NCBI GenBank assembly: GCA_037419475.1
Contig: JAXYYF010000148.1
Coordinates: 1-8,702, forward strand
DNA: 8,702 nt
Reading direction: 5' to 3'
From: Hominicoprocola sp037419475
Lineage (GTDB): Bacteria; Bacillota; Clostridia; Oscillospirales; Oscillospiraceae
Shown: piece after piece, positions 1 to 5,912 of the stretch
Position numbering within the stretch: position 1 is the stretch's first letter
Layout: the number at the start of each line of letters is the position of its first letter
The notes under the pieces: generated by a model
What the model was told of the DNA's origin: nothing
The model's database searches: none
Seen by the model: the letters and a program-made list of their open reading frames with translations, nothing else
Made by a program: the position numbers and the translations under genes

Positions 1-1052
1 TCCTAATTGCCATTTTCAAGGGAACTGGCATTCTTGCCATTTCTTTCGATACAAAAGTCGTGCAGGATCTTTGCCAAAACCTGTTCTTTCTCTGCGTCGG
101 CTTTGGCTTTAGCTTGAGGCTGCTCAAACATGCGGGCGGCAAGCTCTGCGCCAACATTGCCATAGCTGCCTGCCTGCTCATTACGCTGCAGGATGTTGTG
201 GGCGTGCTGATCGGGAATGTTATCGGACTCCACCCGCTGCTCGCGCTGCAATGCTCCTCTGCGGCAATGTCCGGCGGGGTGGGCACGGCGTCGGCGTTCG
301 GACCGATCTTCATCGATCTCGGCGCACCGGAATCGGCGACGACGGTCGGCGTGGCCGCCGGCACGATGGGCAACATCATGGGCTCGCTCATCGGCGGCCC
401 AGTAGCGGCGCTCCTAATCTCACGGCACGGCTTGAAGTCAGATCCAAACGACAAACCGGAAGCTGTTGCAAGCGGCGCAGCTCCAACGCTGAGCAACGAC
501 CGCATGGTATCAACCTTTGCGCTCTGTCTGCTAACCGCCGCGATCGGTATGCCGATCTATGCGCTGCTGGACTGCATTCCGACGCTTGAAATGCCGAAAT
601 TCATCGGCTGTCTGTTTGCCGGTGCTATTGCCCGCAATGTGATTGAGGCGCGCGGCATGGAGTTCCATACTGCCGAGGTCGATGCCATCGAGCACATGTT
701 CCTTGAGCTGTATCTTGCGCTCGTGCTCATGACCATCGACATTACCGCTTTAGCACCTGTTGCAGGACAGATGGGCGTGATCCTGCTGGCGCAGGCGATT
801 CTGCTGGCGCTGTTCGGTATCTTCGTTTCGTTCAATCTGTTCGGCCGCGACTACGGCGCGGCGGTGATGACTGCCGGCAACTGCGGCTGGGGCTGCGGCT
901 CCGGACCGAATGCCGTGGCAAACGAAAAAGCCGTCATGGAGGAATACGGCTGGCACAATGTCGCGTGGGTGCTCTATCCATCGTTTGCCGTGCTGATCGA
1001 CGATATTTATAATCCCATTTTTCTGTCGCTTTTCGGCACGTTTGTTGCCTAA
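1..1052 (+). CDS. gltS: Sodium/glutamate symporter GltS, 5'-truncated by window edge
   Basis: This encodes a membrane carrier of the glutamate:Na+ symporter (ESS) family, which imports glutamate with sodium ions. The frame is open from base 3 with no stop, so the true start lies outside the window; the GTG at 60 is an internal valine. About 349 residues are visible against ~400 in the family, so roughly 50 N-terminal residues are missing. Family signatures are clear by comparison with E. coli GltS: a Gly-rich loop SGGVGTASAFG (E. coli SGGHGTGAAW), TMGNIMGSLIGGPVA before the central polar loop, and GNCGWGCGSGPNAVAN near the C-terminus (E. coli GHCGFGLGATPTAIAN). Hydrophobic segments alternate through the whole length. 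The central loop is short and hydrophilic (SRHGLKSDPNDKPE). The frame ends at TAA 1050-1052 and no clear terminator follows within 300 bases. The substrate is assigned from family resemblance only. Confidence 0.9.
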   Translation, partial: LIAIFKGTGILAISFDTKVVQDLCQNLFFLCVGFGFSLRLLKHAGGKLCANIAIAACLLITLQDVVGVLIGNVIGLHPLLALQCSSAAMSGGVGTASAFGPIFIDLGAPESATTVGVAAGTMGNIMGSLIGGPVAALLISRHGLKSDPNDKPEAVASGAAPTLSNDRMVSTFALCLLTAAIGMPIYALLDCIPTLEMPKFIGCLFAGAIARNVIEARGMEFHTAEVDAIEHMFLELYLALVLMTIDITALAPVAGQMGVILLAQAILLALFGIFVSFNLFGRDYGAAVMTAGNCGWGCGSGPNAVANEKAVMEEYGWHNVAWVLYPSFAVLIDDIYNPIFLSLFGTFVA

Positions 1053-1343
1053 AGGGGAGGGCACAGAAACGGCGGCAGTTACACGCTCCGCATAAGCGAG
1101 TCTGCCACACATTGTGTGAGTTGAATCGTTGCAATCATCGGCAGTTGCTTCTGGACAGATTTCAAAACGGTAGAGGAGGAGCAATAGTATCAGTAGTATG
1201 TCCTACACAGCAGTCAAAATTTAGCCTTACTGCGTTGATATGAGATAAAATTATCCAACATGGGATGGCAAGAACAACGCACTGCTTCCCCACATTATGG
1301 TACCGGTTGGCATAGGCAGGGACAATCTAAAACGCCTTTTTGT
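1053..1343. other. Non-coding gap after gltS, no gene recognised
   Basis: About 290 bases separate gltS from the tRNA-like fragment. No convincing gene is visible. Short open stretches exist in several frames but none has a start with a placed ribosome site. A strong GGAGGAG sequence near 1171-1178 is not followed by a suitably spaced start codon; the nearest ATG, about 20 bases on, opens only eight codons. The composition is more AT-rich than gltS or the signalling operon. I could not find a good intrinsic terminator for gltS here. The stretch could be decayed sequence from an excised or deleted element, which is inference from its position beside the tRNA-like 3' end. Confidence 0.5.
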
Positions 1344-1369
1344 CGGTTCGAGTCCTGTACTGCGCACCA
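1344..1369 (+). tRNA. tRNA 3'-end fragment (T-loop to CCA), possible att site or tRNA remnant
   Basis: The sequence GGTTCGAGTCC at 1345-1355 matches a tRNA T-loop (TTCGAGT closed by G and C). It is followed by a seven-base strand ACTGCGC, an A and CCA (1367-1369), which is the layout of a tRNA 3' end. A perfect intrinsic terminator begins three bases later, as is usual after tRNA genes. The 5' half is not convincing: the expected partner GCGCAGT is absent at the right distance, the T-stem 5' strand (GTCGG) pairs poorly with CCTGT, and no good anticodon arm folds from 1294-1340. It is therefore read as a 3' remnant, for example an attachment site left by an integrative element or the end of a deletion. 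A degenerate class II tRNA is the alternative. Confidence 0.5.
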
Positions 1370-1372
1370 GAG

Positions 1373-1408
1373 AAAAGCCTTGAAACTCAGTAGTTTCAAG
1401 GCTTTTTT
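1373..1408 (+). terminator. Intrinsic terminator after the tRNA-like fragment
   Basis: A perfect 15-bp stem (1373-1387 with 1392-1406) closes a four-base loop CAGT and runs into six T residues (1403-1408). On the plus strand it would end transcription of the tRNA-like sequence. Read on the minus strand it has a shorter T-run and could also stop transcription from the lipoprotein gene, whose stop codon is about 45 bases away. Confidence 0.88.
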
Positions 1409-1452
1409 GCTGTTCTGAAAAGAAGAGATACAGCGGCTCGGGCAGAGTACGC

Positions 1453-2148
1453 TCATGATGCGGCTTGATCAAACATGACCGCATCCGCCATGTCCCGATT
1501 GGCATTGAATATTGCTGAGTCTACAATTGATACCGGAGCATCACGCTTCACGATTTCCGCTCCTGTGAAATTCCATCCGCCGTCAGAAGCCGCTTCATTT
1601 GTATTCACCATAACTTCCATGCCATGATATGTGAAGCTTAGCCAGCCTTGTGCGGTTGTATCCGTATCTTCTCCGAAGTACGCATAATCATCGACATCGA
1701 TCAGGGAGAAGAAATCCTGAAAAGACATATCATCTTCCATTCCCGGGAAAAGTGTACCTGCTGTGGTGAGAAAACCAGCGCATTTGAGCCGGCCTTCACA
1801 TTCATTCATAGCCTTTTCCGCATCACCGCTCTGGGCTCCAAAAAAGAAGTAAAGATATTCCGCATCGGGAGTTCCGAAGCATACGGCGGCATTGTCCGGG
1901 AAGCCGTCCGGCTGTATGATCGATTTGCCTTCCGGATGCTCACGTTTTAGTTCACTGAGCGTTTTTCCGATATCATTCAAAAATTCAGCCGCATTTGCAG
2001 CATCATGATCCGGCGCTTCCGCTGATGCGCCGTCTCCGGCGATGTTGGAACCGTCCGGCGTCTGAACGGCAGGGGTTGCGGGTGCACAGGCGGAAAATGT
2101 GAGGGATGCGAGCAAGGTCAGGATCGCAATGACGGCGCTTCGCTTCAT
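1453..2148 (-). CDS. Putative secreted lipoprotein of unknown family
   Basis: A 231-residue protein with a lipoprotein signal peptide: MKRS, a hydrophobic stretch (about residues 5-18), then FSA-Cys21 as the likely lipidation site. The Phe at -3 is less usual than Leu. Residues 22-50 are a low-complexity linker rich in Ala, Pro, Thr, Asp and Gly, as is typical between a lipid anchor and a surface domain. The remaining ~180 residues look globular, acidic and aromatic-rich (EYLYFFFGAQSGD, DDYAYFGEDTD). I do not recognise the fold or family. The ATG start is well supported: AAAGGAG lies six bases upstream (complement of 2155-2161). A sigma-A promoter sits about 90 bases before it. The gene is alone on this strand, divergent from the methyltransferase-tenA pair. 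It should be anchored to the outer face of the cytoplasmic membrane; its function is unknown. Confidence 0.85.
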   Translation of the reverse strand: MKRSAVIAILTLLASLTFSACAPATPAVQTPDGSNIAGDGASAEAPDHDAANAAEFLNDIGKTLSELKREHPEGKSIIQPDGFPDNAAVCFGTPDAEYLYFFFGAQSGDAEKAMNECEGRLKCAGFLTTAGTLFPGMEDDMSFQDFFSLIDVDDYAYFGEDTDTTAQGWLSFTYHGMEVMVNTNEAASDGGWNFTGAEIVKRDAPVSIVDSAIFNANRDMADAVMFDQAAS

Positions 2149-2245
2149 ATGGATCTCCTTTCTGGAACGGATTCATTCTGCGCTTTGCGGCGCGGATACT
2201 CTCGGATGATAAGGACGGACATGCCTTCCGGCAGGGTATGATTGG

Positions 2246-2274
2246 ATTATATGGGGAAAGGACCGAAAAAGCAA
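2246..2274 (-). promoter_or_regulatory. Sigma-A-type promoter for the lipoprotein gene
   Basis: Read on the minus strand, TTGCTT (2269-2274) and a consensus TATAAT (2246-2251) are separated by exactly 17 bases. Transcription should begin near 2240, giving a leader of about 90 bases before the ATG at 2148. Confidence 0.75.
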
Positions 2275-2301
2275 GAGGAAAAAGTCCGGCTGTAAATAGC
2301 G

Positions 2302-2330
2302 TTGCAGAGCAGAAATATTTATGCTATGAT
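2302..2330 (+). promoter_or_regulatory. Sigma-A-type extended -10 promoter for methyltransferase-tenA
   Basis: TTGCAG (2302-2307) and TATGAT (2325-2330) lie 17 bases apart, with a TG one base upstream of the -10 (extended -10). The start site should be near 2337, leaving a leader of about 150 bases before the ATG at 2488. The -35 boxes of this and the divergent promoter face each other across 27 bases, so one bound regulator could affect both. Confidence 0.75.
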
Positions 2331-2336
2331 AGAAAA

Positions 2337-2487
2337 TATTTTAAAAATATGAGATTCGGTGCGTCCGCCCCCTGTCCTGCGGCGGCTCCGACGATCAAAA
2401 CGAGGACTGCATTTCCGGTAAAAATGGGCTTGGAAGCAGTATGCAGAGCCCTTAAAAAAATTGATACACAGAAAGGATCCATTGAAG
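2337..2487 (+). other. Long 5' leader of the methyltransferase-tenA operon with possible hairpins
   Basis: The predicted transcript carries ~150 untranslated bases. Two pairings are visible: CCGCC near 2366 with GGCGG about 15 bases on, and GGGCT (2426-2430) with AGCCC (2447-2451), the latter enclosing GCA-GTA-TGC. The second hairpin is followed by an A-run, not a T-run, so it is not a classic terminator. I looked for the thiamine pyrophosphate riboswitch signature (CTGAGA and the THI-box core) because tenA lies downstream, and do not see it. No known riboswitch class is recognised. Confidence 0.35.
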
Positions 2488-3183
2488 ATGAAACCAAAAT
2501 TTGACGGCTACGCGGCGCAGTATGACGCATGGTTCATGGAAAACGAGAATATGTTCCAGAGCGAGCTTCGCCTGTTCCAAAAGGCGATCGGCGATATTGC
2601 GGGCAAGCGTGTGCTTTCCGTCGGCTGCGGCAGCGGCCTGTTTGAGAGCATGATTGATTGCAGCGGCGTCGAGGGGATTGAGCCCTCGCATGACATGGGC
2701 GCGATCGCGCAGAAGCGCGGCGTGAACGTCATCGCCTTCGGTGCGATCGAAGAAGCCGAGCTGGAGGAAAATGCATATGACGTGATCTATCTCAACGGCA
2801 GCTCCAGCTATATGGAGGATCTCACGCGTGCATTTGACGTTTGCAGAAAGGCACTCAAGCCGAATGGCAAGTTTATTTCTCTGGACGTTCCCAAGGAAAG
2901 CGCGTTCGGGTTTATGTACCTTTTGGCCAAGGCTGTCGGCACGTTCAATCATCCGTCGCTTAACGGCGTCATGCCCGGGCTGCCGTACCCGCTCGAGCTG
3001 TGCTGTGCGGGCGTGTGGCATTCCACGGAGGAGAAGATCGACGCGCTCAAGGCGCTCGGCTTCCACGACTTTGACTTCTATCAGACGCTTCTGAAGAACC
3101 CGATGTACACCAATGAGGATGTAGAGGACGTGGTCCCCGGGTATCAGAGCGGCGGCTATGTTGCGATCATCGCCCATAAATGA
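2488..3183 (+). CDS. Class I SAM-dependent methyltransferase
   Basis: A 231-residue cytoplasmic protein with a Rossmann-type SAM-binding fold. Motif I is VLSVGCGSG (residues 42-50), which binds the methyl donor. The acidic residue that usually holds the ribose is Glu65 in GIEPS. The motif IV region is YDVIYLNGSSSYM from residue 97, and the post-I strand LKPNGKFISLDVP follows. The start at ATG 2488 is preferred, with AAAGGA ten bases upstream; a TTG at 2482 is too close to that site and a TTG at 2461 precedes it. The opening FDGYAAQYDAWF resembles UbiE/Methyltransf_11-type enzymes. The acceptor substrate cannot be told from sequence. The stop is 14 bases before the tenA start, so the two are almost certainly co-transcribed. 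That pairing might hint at a role in thiamine or pyrimidine salvage, but this is a guess. Confidence 0.85.
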   Translation: MKPKFDGYAAQYDAWFMENENMFQSELRLFQKAIGDIAGKRVLSVGCGSGLFESMIDCSGVEGIEPSHDMGAIAQKRGVNVIAFGAIEEAELEENAYDVIYLNGSSSYMEDLTRAFDVCRKALKPNGKFISLDVPKESAFGFMYLLAKAVGTFNHPSLNGVMPGLPYPLELCCAGVWHSTEEKIDALKALGFHDFDFYQTLLKNPMYTNEDVEDVVPGYQSGGYVAIIAHK

Positions 3184-3191
3184 AAGAGGAG
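3184..3191 (+). promoter_or_regulatory. Ribosome binding site that sets the tenA GTG start
   Basis: AAGAGGAG lies six bases before GTG 3198. An ATG at 3180, overlapping the methyltransferase stop, is in frame but has no ribosome site of its own and would place this sequence inside the gene. Confidence 0.8.
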
Positions 3192-3197
3192 AACGGC

Positions 3198-3863
3198 GTG
3201 AAGCTTTCGCAAAGGCTCTATGCGCGCACGGAACAGATTTGGCCGCAGTATCTCTGCCATCCGTTTGTGACGCAGATGGCGGACGGCACGCTGCCGATGG
3301 AAAAGTTCCGCTACTATATGCTTCAGGATTATCTCTACCTCAAGGATTACGTGAAGATCTTTGCGGCAATTATCCAGAAGGCCGACGACTTTGAGCAGAT
3401 CCGTTTTCTCAGCGGAGAGATGGCAGAGACGATCGGTGAGACATTCCGCACGCATCTTCCGTATATGAAGCGTCTCGGCGTCACGGAGGAGGAGATCCGT
3501 GATGCACGTACTCACATTGACAACAGCGCTTACAGCCATTACATGCTCTGCGAGGCGCAGACAGGGGACGTGCTGACCGGTCTTGTGACGCTTTTGAACT
3601 GCTCGTGGAGCTATGCGTACATCGCCGAAAAGATAGCCGGGCGCTGTCCGGACGCGCTCCGTGACGAAAATTACGGCGCGTGGTTTGCCGGCTATGCTTC
3701 CGAAGAATACCGCAGGACCAATCAGGCGCTGATCGACCGGATCGACGCGCTCGGCGCATCGGCCGATGAGGAGACAGTGCAGCGGCTTTGCGAGATTTTT
3801 GAAAAGTGCTGCCTTTTTGATCTGCGCTTTTGGGACATGGTTTACGCGATGGGAGAAAATTGA
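3198..3863 (+). CDS. tenA: Thiaminase II / aminopyrimidine aminohydrolase TenA
   Basis: A 221-residue enzyme of the TenA family. Family members hydrolyse thiamine-breakdown aminopyrimidines to HMP for thiamine salvage. With the GTG start the residue numbers match B. subtilis TenA closely: HPF at 21-23, DGTLP at 29-33, YYMLQD ending in Asp44, Tyr112, and the catalytic Cys135 in LLNCSWSY. That agreement, plus the ribosome site six bases upstream, supports GTG 3198 over an in-frame ATG at 3180. The C-terminal helix keeps the family pattern, but the acid that aligns with Glu205 of the B. subtilis enzyme is Asp208 here (FDLRFWDM against YEYQFWGM). The change is conservative, and activity may be retained or altered. 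The gene follows a methyltransferase by 14 bases and ends in a strong hairpin. No other thiamine genes are in the window and no TPP riboswitch is visible upstream. Confidence 0.93.
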   Translation: MKLSQRLYARTEQIWPQYLCHPFVTQMADGTLPMEKFRYYMLQDYLYLKDYVKIFAAIIQKADDFEQIRFLSGEMAETIGETFRTHLPYMKRLGVTEEEIRDARTHIDNSAYSHYMLCEAQTGDVLTGLVTLLNCSWSYAYIAEKIAGRCPDALRDENYGAWFAGYASEEYRRTNQALIDRIDALGASADEETVQRLCEIFEKCCLFDLRFWDMVYAMGEN

Positions 3864-3900
3864 AAAAAAGGGAGCGCTCTGTGTACAGAGCGCTCCCTTT
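3863..3900. terminator. Bidirectional intrinsic terminator between tenA and the signalling operon
   Basis: A near-perfect inverted repeat pairs AAAGGGAGCGCTCTGT (3867-3882) with its complement at 3885-3900; the last pairs must open to form the loop. Read on the minus strand the hairpin ends in a run of seven T residues, so it is a strong terminator for the kinase operon, whose receiver-tail stop lies 13 bases before it. On the plus strand only three T residues follow, so it is weaker for tenA. The minus-strand T-run abuts the tenA stop codon. Confidence 0.9.
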
Positions 3901-3912
3901 CCATATCGGTTT

Positions 3913-4068
3913 TCAGTTTTTGCGGTATTTGGCGAGCGTCTGGATCAGGGCGGAGGGATCGAGCGGCTTGGTCAGATGTTCGTTCATCCCGGCCTCGCGC
4001 GACTGGCGGCGGTCCTCCGTGAAGGCGTGGGCCGTCATGGCGAAGATGGGAACGGTCGCCGCATCAGG
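3913..4068 (-). pseudogene. Orphaned C-terminal end of a receiver (REC) domain, remnant of the adjacent hybrid kinase
   Basis: On the minus strand, in a different frame from the kinase that precedes it, bases 4068-3913 encode 51 residues ending in a stop. They match the last part of a response-regulator receiver: beta-4 VPIFAMTAHA with the switch Thr, the helix EDRRQSREAGM, then NEHLTKPLDP with the conserved Lys-Pro, and a closing helix. The phosphate-accepting Asp and the N-terminal half of the domain are absent. No start codon or ribosome site of its own is visible. It is best read as the true C-terminus of the hybrid kinase, cut off by an out-of-frame internal deletion. The terminator follows directly, which agrees with this being the original end of the operon. 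Confidence 0.85.
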
Positions 4069-5536
4069 TAAATTCGATCCACGCGGTCTTGCCGTCGCTG
4101 CGAAGCTCGCGTGTCGTGTGCGTGATGGAGCCGTTGTCCTTGTTGTACTTCACGGCATTGCTGTAAATGTTCATCAGCAGCCGCTTGAGGTGCACAGGGC
4201 TGCCGACAAGCGCGGTGTGCGTCAGCTGGCGCGGCGGATGCTCGGTGCGGATGCCGCGCTCTTTTGCCGTCTGGTCAAGGGGGGCGCCGATGGAGTCGAG
4301 CAATACGACCAGATCAAACGGACGCTCTTCCAAAACGATCTCGCCGGACTCCAGCTTGCCCATATCAAGAACCTCGTTCACCAGCTCGAGCAGAAGCTGG
4401 GAGGCCTCGCGGATCTTGCGGCGGCACTCAGACTGTCGATCAAGGTCGCTGCTGTAGTATTCGCCGACCTCGATCATGCCGAGGATGCCGTTGATGGGCG
4501 TGCGGATGTCGTGGCTCATGCGGCGCAGAAAATCCGTTTTGGACAGATTGGCGCGCTGAGCCTCTTCGGCGGTGTTGGCCAGACGCTGCTCATATTCCAG
4601 CTCCTGCCGCTTCTGCTCGTTGATGATCTGGACGGCGTAGAGCGCGGCGGTCGCATTGCCCTCCTCGCCGCGCTTTTGCACGATGAACCGGCCGAGGTGC
4701 CAGTTGCCGGTGATCGTCTGATACTCCAGCGAGATCTCATCCCGCCCATGCAGACGCTCGGAAAGCGTGGAGACGTCCAGAAAGGCGAGCATGCGCTCCT
4801 GATAGTCCGGCGCGACCGTTTTCCGGCAGGCGTCGGGGAAGCGCCTGACGATCCGGCCGTGGTTGCCGGTGAGCCAGTGGGCGCTCTCGTTGACTGAGAT
4901 TTCCTCGAAGGTTCCCTTAACCAGATCGAGCAGGTAGATCAGACAGTAAATTTTTCCGATGGCGGCAATGACCTCATTGTTAAGCTCCGCCGCGGACAGG
5001 GCGCGCTCAAGCGCGACCTTCTGCTGCTCCAGCCTGCGGTTGGCCTTTTCCAGCTTGGCCTGCTGGGCAAGCTCCTGCTGCCGCTTTTCCTGCGTGATGC
5101 GGGCGACCTGAAGCTCCTTTTGATACAGCGCGTCCATGTCGCACACGGAGGCGAGCCAGAGCCGGCGGCCCGATACGGGAGCGGCATTGTGCTTGACGAG
5201 CCGGACGCGGAGATCCTTCCCCCGTCCGCGCAGATACATTTCACAGGCACCGTCAAGCGCGGAGAACTCCGCCTCGGACCAGCCGCCGCTGACCAGACCG
5301 GCCATGCAGTTCCCGGTCGCTTTTTCAAATTCCTCCGCCGAGCCGTAGCCGAGCATCTGCATGGTCAGCTCACTGACCATGCACAGTGGGAGACGGCGGT
5401 CGTAATAGCCGCCGAGGATGCCGACGCCATGGTTCTGGCTCAGCAGCAGGCAGATCTCATCCTCCATACTGCCGGCGGAAAGGTCGAAGCCGTCCTGATG
5501 GTACAGGCCCTCCTGATAGCTGCTTTTTATCATCAT
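4064..5536 (-). CDS. Truncated hybrid sensor histidine kinase (PAS-PAS-HisKA-partial HATPase)
   Basis: A 490-residue cytoplasmic kinase fragment with no membrane segments. Residues ~25-115 look like a PAS domain (GVGILGGYYDRRLPL, MLGYGS). A Gln/Glu/Lys-rich coiled coil spans ~128-180, and a second PAS-like domain ~185-300. The dimerisation/phosphoacceptor helix carries FLRRMSHDIRTPINGILG with His342. The ATPase begins with an N-box, MNIYSNAVKY (Asn460), but the protein stops 30 residues later at WIEFT-stop, before the D-box and G-boxes that complete the ATP site. The lost part resumes as a receiver tail in another frame just downstream. The product therefore cannot be expected to autophosphorylate. 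The start is taken as ATG 5536, 19 bases after the HPt stop, with only a weak ribosome site; a GTG at 5584 would overlap the HPt gene. Likely a decayed pseudogene; residual regulatory binding is possible. Confidence 0.85.
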   Translation of the reverse strand: MMIKSSYQEGLYHQDGFDLSAGSMEDEICLLLSQNHGVGILGGYYDRRLPLCMVSELTMQMLGYGSAEEFEKATGNCMAGLVSGGWSEAEFSALDGACEMYLRGRGKDLRVRLVKHNAAPVSGRRLWLASVCDMDALYQKELQVARITQEKRQQELAQQAKLEKANRRLEQQKVALERALSAAELNNEVIAAIGKIYCLIYLLDLVKGTFEEISVNESAHWLTGNHGRIVRRFPDACRKTVAPDYQERMLAFLDVSTLSERLHGRDEISLEYQTITGNWHLGRFIVQKRGEEGNATAALYAVQIINEQKRQELEYEQRLANTAEEAQRANLSKTDFLRRMSHDIRTPINGILGMIEVGEYYSSDLDRQSECRRKIREASQLLLELVNEVLDMGKLESGEIVLEERPFDLVVLLDSIGAPLDQTAKERGIRTEHPPRQLTHTALVGSPVHLKRLLMNIYSNAVKYNKDNGSITHTTRELRSDGKTAWIEFT

Positions 5537-5555
5537 AAGCCGATCCGCTGCGCCC

Positions 5556-5912
5556 TCAGGCCTCCAGCTGCTCAAGCGCCGCACTCACGCGCGCGTATTC
5601 CCGGCTTACAGCCTCATAGAGAGACTGCGCCTGTGCAGGGAACTCCGTCTTGCCGCGCAGCGCCTCGGTCATGTCGGAGCAGGCCGCGGCAAGTGTTTTC
5701 AGGCTCAGGTTGAGCGAGATGCCCTTGAGCGTATGGACGGCGCGGAAGGCTTTTTCCACATCAGAGGCCGCAACGGCCTCGGTCAGCAGAGCCATGCTGC
5801 CGTCGCGCGGGAGCATGCGCAGGAAACGGACGATAAAGGCGTCGTTTTGCAGACGGCTCATGGCATCGACATAGTCGCCGCCGACGGTCTGGTAAAATTC
5901 AGTGAGTTTCAT
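5556..5912 (-). CDS. Histidine phosphotransfer (HPt) domain protein
   Basis: A 118-residue single-domain protein built of helices, with the HPt signature AVHTLKGISLNL; His60 is the predicted phosphate acceptor. Such proteins carry phosphate from the receiver of a hybrid kinase to a separate response regulator. The ATG at 5912 has AAGGAGA seven bases upstream (complement of 5919-5925). The start overlaps the end of the preceding c-di-GMP enzyme gene by 14 bases, so the two are likely translationally coupled. It lies between the receiver-bearing output enzyme and the hybrid kinase, which fits its role as go-between. The gene looks intact. Its natural donor, the receiver of the downstream kinase, is damaged, so in this strain it may be served by another kinase or may act only as a phosphate sink. 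Confidence 0.9.
   Translation of the reverse strand: MKLTEFYQTVGGDYVDAMSRLQNDAFIVRFLRMLPRDGSMALLTEAVAASDVEKAFRAVHTLKGISLNLSLKTLAAACSDMTEALRGKTEFPAQAQSLYEAVSREYARVSAALEQLEA

Noticed and set aside
60..62. GTG as the gltS start codon
   Set aside because: The frame continues open upstream to the window edge with family-like residues (GTGILAISFD), and a start at 60 would remove a conserved N-terminal part.
1251..1505. Minus-strand open frame of 84 codons containing TGLEP
   Set aside because: TGLEP is simply the antisense reading of the tRNA T-arm. The frame crosses the terminator and runs over the lipoprotein stop, so it is a false gene of a kind often produced at tRNA loci.
2337..2487. TPP riboswitch before methyltransferase-tenA
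   Set aside because: The CTGAGA and THI-box core sequences are absent.
2452..3177. Minus-strand open frame opposite the methyltransferase
   Set aside because: Antisense to a gene with clear SAM-binding motifs. No ribosome site or protein-like motif supports it.
4060..4075. Programmed ribosomal frameshift joining the kinase to the receiver tail
   Set aside because: No slippery sequence of known type is visible at ACC-TGA. Even a successful shift would give a protein lacking the ATP-binding D- and G-boxes and the receiver Asp, so deletion is the better explanation.
3830..4897. Plus-strand open frame (about 355 codons) opposite the kinase
   Set aside because: It starts inside tenA, crosses the terminator and runs antisense to the kinase, and its residue mix is that of a shadow frame.
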